Assembly: GCF_004011695.2 (NCBI RefSeq)
Contig: NC_082408.1
Coordinates: 1,721,501 to 1,785,500 of the forward strand
Direction of reading: 5' to 3'
Source: Ascochyta rabiei
Lineage: Eukaryota > Ascomycota > Dothideomycetes > Pleosporales > Didymellaceae
Length of the DNA: 64,000 nt
Shown here: piece after piece, positions 56,991 to 64,000 of the stretch
How positions within the stretch are numbered: the first letter of the stretch is position 1
Layout of the letters: every line of letters starts with the position of its first letter
Position numbers and translations under genes: made by a program
Notes under the pieces: generated by a model
What the model was told of the DNA's origin: nothing
Database searches by the model: none
What the model saw: the letters and a program-made list of their open reading frames with translations, nothing else

Positions 56991-59801
56991 ATGGAGTCTG
57001 CCACAAGATACATTCCAAGTCGACCCTCGTTCGTCATTCTCGCCCTGGTCTCTTTACTTTGTACTTGGCTGCATGCGTTGACGCTGCAGCAACTGTTCTT
57101 CGCCTTAATTACACTCGAGCTTGCATATACATGGACACATCACCAAATCAATGCAGGATCGGATTTGCGCTACGTGTTTTATAATTTAGATGTTATGGAT
57201 TATTCCACCGACGATTGGCACCTTTCCACCCTTATTCTCATGAGACTACCAGTGTTGCGCAAAATGCCCTGGCGACCGCGCAGAAAGATTGGACGATCGT
57301 TTCAGTTTTGGTTCACGATGATCTTGTATGGCTCTCTTGTACTGTTATGCATATGGTGGTACGGCATCAAGACACTCAACTTTGTCATGTATCTCGAGAC
57401 AACCGTGGTCTGGAAGCAAAAAATGTTCTGCGCCCTTGGAATGGACTCGCGGCTGACGGCCAAACAAACTCCGTTACACAATTTGAAGCACAATCCCATC
57501 TGGGCGCTTTACATGATTTTGGAGACCTTGATGTCTTTGAGTAGTATTGGGATCAACACAGACTCAAAAACGTGGGCTGCATACTGGGCACACTTGCTGT
57601 GCAATACAACTCTATGCTTGTATATTGCGGTACCGAGACCGGCGCGGATGTTGGCGAAGAAAGAGATTACCCGTTCATTTTTCGATGCTGACGCGAGAAC
57701 GTACTATTGCACGGAGTGCAAAAGAACAATGGACCAGAGACAAGAGGTGGTAAAATCAGGGGGGGGGATAGAAGATATCACACATCACTTTTGGAAGTCG
57801 AACCTTCGACGAGCAGCAGAGAAAGGCTGCCGCATTTGCGCTGCAGTATGGCAACACTGGGTGCGAACACCGATCAGCGCGCCCGCACTTCTTGGGTTTT
57901 GGCAACCCGTCACATCCTACACCTGGAGCCGGGATGGTCAACGGCTCGAAATCAGCTCCAAACCCGCAGGCTGGTTCTTGACCACGTCTGATAAGTTTGT
58001 TTTTCGTGTATTTGACATTCAGGAGAATGAGCTTCAATGGCGTTCTATCAACAGAACCATTGACTTGTGCACATGGTCACCTCGGATCATTGAAAGGGCC
58101 AAATTATGGCTGTTAGATTGCATCTCCAACCATGAGCGTTGCACTTCATCATTGCAAGACAAAATCTACCTTCCCACACGCTTAGTGCGAATTGCACAAG
58201 AGGCTCGAAAATTGAAACTCAGCCTTTATCAAACAGGAGCCAACACTGAGAAGATCCGCTACGCGACTTTGAGCCACTGTTGGGGTAACATCAAAGGTGG
58301 ACAACTAATCGCCGAGAACTACGATGACTATGTTTCCGACATACCTACACAATCACTCCCGCTCAACTTCCGACATGCTGTGCGGATCGCAGCAGATCTT
58401 GGTCTTGAATTCATCTGGATCGACTCTCTCTGCATTGTACAAGGATCAAAGAAAGATTGGGACCATGAAGCACCGACTATGCGATCCATCTACGCCAATT
58501 CCGTATGCAATATTGCTGCTACAGATGCGAGCGACAGTACACAAGGCCTTATATTCAAACGAGATCCCATCGCCATACTCCCTTCGGCATTTGGGAAAGA
58601 TAGAAGCGCATTTTTGAGCAATGAGACTGACCTCTTCGACCATCCCCTGTATCGTCGGGCTTGGGTGATGCAGGAGTTACTTCTGGCGCCGCGGACACTT
58701 CATTTTAGCAGAGCGCAGGTTCATTGGAGCTGTAACACAGCCAAAGCATCCGAGGTCTATCCGAGCATTAATTTCGACTGGACTGCTGGCCAGATTGATC
58801 ACCACCCTGCACGAAACTTTAGTGTCCTACATGGATCTAGCCAATCCACTATACTCAACGCAAGGATGCTGGAAACGCAGTTCAAGGCTATGCTTGGTTA
58901 TGACCAGACGGAAATAGCCCAATTTCCCTCCAACAATGCTGAATCGAGATCTGTCCTGTACCCGAGAGCCGACTCTTCGGTGGCGCGTGTGTCCCATTAC
59001 GGAAAAGTTCGCTCCTTCGGACGCCATCCCTTTAACCAATGGGCAGCACTAGTTGAATCGTACACTAAAATGAACATCACAATGTCCAGCGATCGACCTA
59101 TTGCACTACATGGGGTCGTCACGCTCCTTACTCCCTACCTGGGCCAGTTCATCGGCGGCGTATGGCGCACATTTCTGCCCATGGAACTACTGTGGGAAAC
59201 GCGCATCACATCATGGAGACCAAGAACCTACCAAGCGCCCTCATGGTCGTGGCTTTCCGTAGAAGGTCCCATCACATACTCGAGATGTTTTCGGCACCAC
59301 CCAGGCCAGACCTTCATCGCAACCATCACCGACATGCACATCGAGTACGACGAAAACAACATGATCGTAGCCACTCCACCAGCTTGGCTTCGCATACGGG
59401 GCAAACTTGCCAAGGCTTATTGGGAAGGTCAGGGGTTTCGATATATACATAAGGCCAAGGGCGTTCCCGTCATTCGAGAAGTATGCCCGGCGCAGGCCAC
59501 GCAAGAGCCAGAGGGTGAAGAAGCCAGTTTCTTCTTTGACGATGCTCGCTATGCGCCGAGGCTGTTCTTCGACGAATATCAAGACAGATATCATCTGGAT
59601 GAAGACATCTATTTGCTTGCTATCAGACATGCTTTCCCGGAAGACGACGTCGATGAAGTGGGGTCGGTCGACGGCTTGGTACTCCGCCGAAGTGAAGGGT
59701 TGAGCCATTTCACCCGGGTTGGCATTTTTTCTGATGCGCACTGTTTGCAACTCCTGCCTTTCTTTGATTGTCTGAGTGAGAGCGAGATCGTGATCGTGTA
59801 G
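56991..59801 (+). CDS. HET-domain protein with N-terminal membrane segments, 936 aa
   Basis: Single-exon protein with the heterokaryon-incompatibility (HET) domain: RYATLSHCWG, LEFIWIDSLCIVQGSKKDW, MRSIYANSVCNIAATDASDS and YRRAWVMQELLLAPRTLHF in the middle third. Such domains trigger or regulate cell death on non-self recognition in some ascomycetes; most family members are untested. The first 220 residues hold about four or five hydrophobic helices (FVILALVSLLCTWLHALTL; FTMILYGSLVLLCIWWYGI), suggesting membrane anchorage. A CxxC pair (YYCTECKR) and a second (GCRICAAVW) about 40 residues later flank the start of the HET region and could bind zinc. The first ATG of the frame is 56991. No partner gene of known incompatibility pairs is adjacent. 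Confidence 0.9.
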   Translation: MESATRYIPSRPSFVILALVSLLCTWLHALTLQQLFFALITLELAYTWTHHQINAGSDLRYVFYNLDVMDYSTDDWHLSTLILMRLPVLRKMPWRPRRKIGRSFQFWFTMILYGSLVLLCIWWYGIKTLNFVMYLETTVVWKQKMFCALGMDSRLTAKQTPLHNLKHNPIWALYMILETLMSLSSIGINTDSKTWAAYWAHLLCNTTLCLYIAVPRPARMLAKKEITRSFFDADARTYYCTECKRTMDQRQEVVKSGGGIEDITHHFWKSNLRRAAEKGCRICAAVWQHWVRTPISAPALLGFWQPVTSYTWSRDGQRLEISSKPAGWFLTTSDKFVFRVFDIQENELQWRSINRTIDLCTWSPRIIERAKLWLLDCISNHERCTSSLQDKIYLPTRLVRIAQEARKLKLSLYQTGANTEKIRYATLSHCWGNIKGGQLIAENYDDYVSDIPTQSLPLNFRHAVRIAADLGLEFIWIDSLCIVQGSKKDWDHEAPTMRSIYANSVCNIAATDASDSTQGLIFKRDPIAILPSAFGKDRSAFLSNETDLFDHPLYRRAWVMQELLLAPRTLHFSRAQVHWSCNTAKASEVYPSINFDWTAGQIDHHPARNFSVLHGSSQSTILNARMLETQFKAMLGYDQTEIAQFPSNNAESRSVLYPRADSSVARVSHYGKVRSFGRHPFNQWAALVESYTKMNITMSSDRPIALHGVVTLLTPYLGQFIGGVWRTFLPMELLWETRITSWRPRTYQAPSWSWLSVEGPITYSRCFRHHPGQTFIATITDMHIEYDENNMIVATPPAWLRIRGKLAKAYWEGQGFRYIHKAKGVPVIREVCPAQATQEPEGEEASFFFDDARYAPRLFFDEYQDRYHLDEDIYLLAIRHAFPEDDVDEVGSVDGLVLRRSEGLSHFTRVGIFSDAHCLQLLPFFDCLSESEIVIV

Positions 59802-60139
59802 TTGTACTGCCGATATATTAGGTGTGAGCTGCTGAGTAGGTTGAGGTGCACAAAGTGCTGGTAGTAGGAGTACTATGTGCTATGGGAAGACCCGCTCAGA
59901 GCAGCTTGCACGTTTGCAACCCTGTCCCCCACATGTACACCTTCCCTGTTGCCAGCGCGTCTTGTTGACATCGATGCTCGTTGCTTCTACATAGAGCCCT
60001 AGATGTGTGAAATGCATGTACTCAATATAGGGTTCAGATTAGGGATCAAAGGCCAGTCCTTCAGCTCCTTCACTAACAGTGACCGTTCGAAAAACACACT
60101 ACTTTCCACCTCTCCACCATTCCCATCACGCCAACACCC

Positions 60140-61132
60140 TCACCCCTCAAGCACCCCACGCGCGAACTTCAACCGCCCCTCCCAAACCCTCTGTGCAATC
60201 CTCCACGCCAAACTCCACTCCTCATACTCCTCCACCGTATCCTTAGTCACCCAGTACCCCAGCCCCGCCCCAACCCTTCGCATACCCTCGGCCCCATCGT
60301 CGTCCCTGCCCTGCAGGTACTCCACCAGCCCATACCTTCTCAGATCCTCCTCCGCACACGGCGAGAAGAGACAGACACCGACTTTCTTGGCTCCGCGCGG
60401 AGAGAGCAGGATCTCGAAGTATCCGATGCTGTGCCGTGCGTCGGCGTAGAAGGCGGGGAGGAACGCGACGTGGATCTTCACTTTGTCTGTACGTGGGAGT
60501 GCTGGAAGTGCGTCGATGAAGGAGAGAGGTGCGAGGTTCCCTGGCGCTGACGGGTGTAGGCGTGGGAGAGTGTCCGAGGCGTGCATGTTTGGGAGGTGGT
60601 TCAGCGCTGAGGAGAGATCCAGGCTTGGGAGGTTGTGCTGCGCGATGCGGAGGATGGAGAGGAAGACGACGGGGTTTTGTGTGGTGCCGAAGTATATGGA
60701 TTGGTTGTAGTCGGGTAGTGAGGATGGTGGTGAGGGTAGTGGTTGCGTTGTAGGTGGGATGTGTGATGAGGTCTCGTCGAAGACGGTGTCTGTAGCGTCC
60801 TGAGCGCCTCCAAGGCTGCGGTAATCAATGTGGTCCAGCGAGGGTTTGGCGTTCAGGCCGAGTTGGCTCATCATGTGCAGGTAGTGCTTGACTCCAGTAA
60901 GCTGCTGTCGATTCTCCTCGTTTTCCACTGAGTTGACTGGAATAATGTCCTGATGTTTCTCGTATCGTAGCACAACGGACACGCCACCTGCTTGAGGGGA
61001 TGAAGCTTTTTGCGTGCTTCGAAAGCTGCCAGCACGAGGGTCTTGGTCGGCTGTTCGCGTGGTTGGCATTTGGGATTGGTGCATGTTAAGACGTGGGTGA
61101 GTGATGTAAGGTGGTAATGCTGCAGTCGGCAT
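60140..61132 (-). CDS. Hypothetical protein, 330 aa
   Basis: Long single frame, start chosen at 61132 (MPTAALPPYITH); an in-frame ATG at 61249 would add 39 residues. The first half is low-complexity with a possible short conserved stretch (VSVVLRYEKHQDIIPVNSVE; LTGVKHYLHMMSQLGLN). The second half looks globular (KVKIHVAFLPAFYADARHSI; GYFEILLSPRGAKKVGV; YWVTKDTVEEYEEWSLAWRI). No family recognised. It lies 190 bp downstream of RIX1 on the same strand. Reasonable amino-acid composition and length support it as a gene, but no splice or motif evidence confirms it. Confidence 0.55.
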   Translation of the reverse strand: MPTAALPPYITHPRLNMHQSQMPTTRTADQDPRAGSFRSTQKASSPQAGGVSVVLRYEKHQDIIPVNSVENEENRQQLTGVKHYLHMMSQLGLNAKPSLDHIDYRSLGGAQDATDTVFDETSSHIPPTTQPLPSPPSSLPDYNQSIYFGTTQNPVVFLSILRIAQHNLPSLDLSSALNHLPNMHASDTLPRLHPSAPGNLAPLSFIDALPALPRTDKVKIHVAFLPAFYADARHSIGYFEILLSPRGAKKVGVCLFSPCAEEDLRRYGLVEYLQGRDDDGAEGMRRVGAGLGYWVTKDTVEEYEEWSLAWRIAQRVWEGRLKFARGVLEG

Positions 61133-61322
61133 GTTGATCTCTACTACACTATTTAGCAGTGAACTCAGACGCAAATAAGAACAAAATGTTTGTTGGTTTG
61201 GTGAAGGCAGAAGAACACTAGCATGGGTGTGGAGAAAAGATCCGTGCATTCACTGTGGTGAACCAAAGTTTGACACTCGAGTAGTTTGCTATCTACAGTA
61301 CACCCGTCAGCTCTAACAACTG

Positions 61323-63710
61323 CTATTCAGATTCATCGTCAGTATCTTGCCCGAAGACCAGAGGAACAACATCGTCATCGTCATCGCTATCGGCACCACC
61401 TTCACCTGGCTCGGGGAGGTCTGGTATCGCAGATGCAGTGGCTGAGACCGTAAAGTCCGATGTCGCAGCTGACTCTGCGTCCTTGGTAGCCTCAACAGGC
61501 GCAACAGATATAGTGGCAGATGGCGGCATGGACGGCACTGCGGCGTACTCTGCTTCTCCAAATCGTACTCGTTTGGCAGGTGAAAGAGGGACCTCACCGG
61601 CATGAGGCCGCTTGCCCGTTGCCTCGGTCTGCGCGCTACCTTCCCCTCCTCCCGATCCTGACGGCGTTCTCACAGTGGCCTCGTCGTGGGCTGGAGATGC
61701 GTCTTTCGTAGCGAAGTCTCGCACAACGACGTCTGTTCGCCCCGCGGCCTTTAACATTGTGTCCAGCTCTTGGCCTACAAATGATTCGCTTTCCTGCTCA
61801 CCATCTTCCATCATGTCTTCCTCTGCTTCCACTTCTTCCTCTTCCTCAGCGTCTTCCTCCAGTTCAGCATCCTGGGTTCCGAGTCGGATCACCGGCATCC
61901 TCGGTCGTAGCATGCCTTCGATGTCTTGGTCTCCTTGGAAAGACCGAGCCATAAGAGGTAGGATACTGGCGGCCGGCTTGCCGAATTTCTTACTTGGTGG
62001 CGGGTTCAGTACACTTGCTAACATTGCAATCTTGTGCTGGACAAGCACTGCAGTGCGGTCCAATCGCGCCCTCAGAGAGTCTGAGAAGTACTGCGCGCGA
62101 ATGTCTGATAGAAGTACTGGTAATAGTTCATGCGCTGCCACCTTTAGGCCTGCAAAGCTAGCAGTAGGATCACTGACAGTCTTCGAGCCAAGGAAGGAGT
62201 CTGCGTTTGCAGTGCCTTGTGGTTGAGCATTCCCTTTCGACCTGGCCTGTCCTGGAGTGTCTTTGACTACGTTGCTGCTAGCTTCTGATGGTAACAGCTC
62301 CTCGCAGCAGGCGCGAATGAGTGGTACAAGGGAGTCGATAGATGACTTGGGCATGTTCACGCCCGATCGCTTCAGTAGGGACGCCATAGCTGAATAGCAG
62401 GCCGAGCGTACCCGCGGATTTTCTTTCTCAGATCCAAAGACCCAGACTAGCTGGTCAAGAACCAAAGCGTCAACGGCCAATGTGCTTGCCTGCAATCTGT
62501 ACGCCATAGCAAGCAGCAGCTCGATAGCGGCAACATGGATGTCGGGCAGCACCAACCAAAGGTTCTCCCGCTCTTCCTTGCTGACCTGGTTGTTGATTCT
62601 TGCAGTGTTTTGAAAAGACTTTGATCCAGATGCAGGAATGGTAAGTGATAGCATTCGAGTGATCAAATCCATGATGACTCCAACTTTGATGGTCACTGAG
62701 TTTGCTGTTGGGCTTTCCACGTACTCCTTTACAAGCTGGAGTAAGCCGATGAGCCTCTCGCTGCCTGCGTATATCCCGGACCAAGGTGGCAAAGAAAGGT
62801 AATCATCTTCAAGATCCTGGACTTGGCCATCCAAAGCATGGCCGTTGGCGGGTGTCTCTCGCACAGTGGACTGCCAGTCCTCGAGAACGGCGCGAAAGAC
62901 CCTGTCAGCAACACGGTGCACGCCTCCGACCGTGGTTCTAAGTGCATTCTCCCACTCTTCACTGGAGGCACCTTTGGGTGCGCAACACGGCAGTTGAATG
63001 AGCAATCTCCGTGCAGCAGTGGAGACGTCGGTTGCGACAGCCGTGGGGGCGTCCTGAGATTGCTCCCTGGAAAGTCCTGTAGAGGGGGTGGGTGCAACGA
63101 GGCGGCACAAAAGAGGTCGGAGCTGCTTCAGGTAGGAGCGGAAGATGGTTGGGTGCCTTGGTAGGAGTTCAGAGAAGCTCTCGAGTACAAGGAGCAGAAG
63201 GTTGGCCGATGCTTTCGAGCTGGCGATCTGCAGACTCGACTGCACAAACGTCGGCAAAGAAGGGGTTGTAATTTCGCGGATCAAGGTCGGGTATTCTCGC
63301 GTAAGCATGAAGATGCGGGTTAATGTGATGATGCACAACTTCTTGGATGTGGGTGGGTCCGGCTTGGTCAATATGCCCAAGAGTCCGCGCACCCAAGGAA
63401 GGCACTTCTGTAACGTTTCCCAGCCGCCAATCTCAATGGTAGCCTTGATCAGAACAATGGCCGACCATCTTCCTTGGATTGTCCGGTCTTGGAGTAAGGT
63501 TGAAAGCAGGGTCCGGTACTTGTGCACTGCGACTGAGGCCTCCGAGGAAGACTTGGCATTGGAAGTCTGGGTCGACGACAAGAGCGCCCTACAACTTGAC
63601 AAGGATGCCGCTATAGCAGGCACATGTTGGGGGAGTTGAGCAGTTGCGGTGGAAGAGATACGGAAGCTGAGGGCCCGGAGAGTGGCCAACTCAGTCGCCA
63701 TTGGTGCCAT
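61323..63710 (-). CDS. rix1: Pre-rRNA-processing protein RIX1 (PELP1-like), 795 aa
   Basis: Scaffold of the Rix1 complex (with Ipi1 and Ipi3), required for ITS2 processing and late nucleoplasmic maturation of the 60S subunit. The N-terminal half is a helical-repeat RIX1 domain: LSTLLQDRTIQGRWSAIVLI, GWETLQKCLPWVRGLLGIL and LCIITLTRIFMLTREYPTLI. It continues with LLLVLESFSELLPRHPTIF and SYLKQLRPLLCRLVAPT. The C-terminal third is acidic (residues near AELEEDAEEEEEVEAEEDMM) with KRPHAGEVPLSPAKRVRFG, a plausible nuclear signal. The frame is open upstream to 63989, but the family start MAPMATELATLRAL is at 63710. No intron needed. A 5' UTR or intron upstream cannot be judged at the window edge. 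Confidence 0.9.
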   Translation of the reverse strand: MAPMATELATLRALSFRISSTATAQLPQHVPAIAASLSSCRALLSSTQTSNAKSSSEASVAVHKYRTLLSTLLQDRTIQGRWSAIVLIKATIEIGGWETLQKCLPWVRGLLGILTKPDPPTSKKLCIITLTRIFMLTREYPTLIREITTPSLPTFVQSSLQIASSKASANLLLLVLESFSELLPRHPTIFRSYLKQLRPLLCRLVAPTPSTGLSREQSQDAPTAVATDVSTAARRLLIQLPCCAPKGASSEEWENALRTTVGGVHRVADRVFRAVLEDWQSTVRETPANGHALDGQVQDLEDDYLSLPPWSGIYAGSERLIGLLQLVKEYVESPTANSVTIKVGVIMDLITRMLSLTIPASGSKSFQNTARINNQVSKEERENLWLVLPDIHVAAIELLLAMAYRLQASTLAVDALVLDQLVWVFGSEKENPRVRSACYSAMASLLKRSGVNMPKSSIDSLVPLIRACCEELLPSEASSNVVKDTPGQARSKGNAQPQGTANADSFLGSKTVSDPTASFAGLKVAAHELLPVLLSDIRAQYFSDSLRARLDRTAVLVQHKIAMLASVLNPPPSKKFGKPAASILPLMARSFQGDQDIEGMLRPRMPVIRLGTQDAELEEDAEEEEEVEAEEDMMEDGEQESESFVGQELDTMLKAAGRTDVVVRDFATKDASPAHDEATVRTPSGSGGGEGSAQTEATGKRPHAGEVPLSPAKRVRFGEAEYAAVPSMPPSATISVAPVEATKDAESAATSDFTVSATASAIPDLPEPGEGGADSDDDDDVVPLVFGQDTDDESE

Positions 63711-64000
63711 GATGTCGTCTACCTTGCTCCTCCGTTTCCAAGCGACTGTGGCAGAGCCGCGTTGCAGTCGTTCAGATAGATGGGTGACAGAAAAAAGTTC
63801 ACGTGTGTGAGGGTTGGGCTGGCCCGTGCATGGCGCTAAGCGAACAGGGGGGTGCCAGCAAATCGTCAACGCGGGCAGAGGGCTGCAGACGCGCAGTGAC
63901 AGGCGTACGGCCATGGCCCTCGTCGTGCTAGATTGTATCTCTTCTCGAACATGATTCTGGGTTGTTTGCGAGCACGTATAGCGCGACAAGCATATCTCTA

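Overview
The window is nuclear DNA of a filamentous ascomycete (Pezizomycotina; Dothideomycetes is my best guess, inferred from gene content and not tested). Genes are separate units on both strands. Introns are short, mostly 46-80 nt, with GTAAGT/GTACGT-type donors and CTAAC/CTGAC-like branch sites. The proteins are fungal orthologues: LTV1, NOG2, RIX1, PBN1, AOS1, CBP80, GSK3, CaMKK and an AMPK beta subunit. Exon joins were worked out by hand from splice signals, reading phase and family similarity; each stated total is a whole number of codons.

Layout. 1-3.3 kb: no supportable gene, then a cluster of simple repeats. 3.3-12.4 kb (all minus): NIPA-type Mg2+ transporter, nuclear cap-binding CBP80, GSK3 kinase. 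12.4-17.5 kb: about 5 kb without a gene, holding two copies of a MITE. 17.5-25.9 kb: CaMKK (minus) opposite BET5 (plus), then a complex satellite ending at the LTV1 stop codon, then LTV1 (minus) and NOG2 (plus) sharing a 255 bp promoter. 26.5-36.6 kb: siderophore-type MFS transporter, SUR1/CSH1-like GT32 enzyme, a multi-pass membrane protein, a small membrane protein, and the AMPK beta subunit. 38.5-46.9 kb: Cys-rich GPI-type wall protein, MITE, hybrid histidine kinase, MITE, BTB-like protein. 47-53.9 kb: compact block of SARAF-like protein, PBN1, AOS1 and a conserved unknown. 54.8-63.7 kb: secreted glucoamylase with CBM20, a HET-domain protein with membrane segments, a hypothetical protein, RIX1.

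Themes. Three ribosome-assembly factors (LTV1 for 40S; NOG2 and RIX1 for 60S) lie here, two of them head-to-head. A CaMKK, an AMPK beta subunit, GSK3 and a starch-degrading glucoamylase give an energy/carbon signalling flavour, but nothing shows they form a functional cluster. SARAF-like and PBN1 are ER membrane proteins sharing a 271 bp divergent promoter. The most unusual sequence-level signals are tandem arrays that begin exactly at the stop codons of CBP80 and LTV1, and a four-copy MITE family of about 230 bp. I found no tRNA, rRNA, CRISPR or other RNA gene that I could support.
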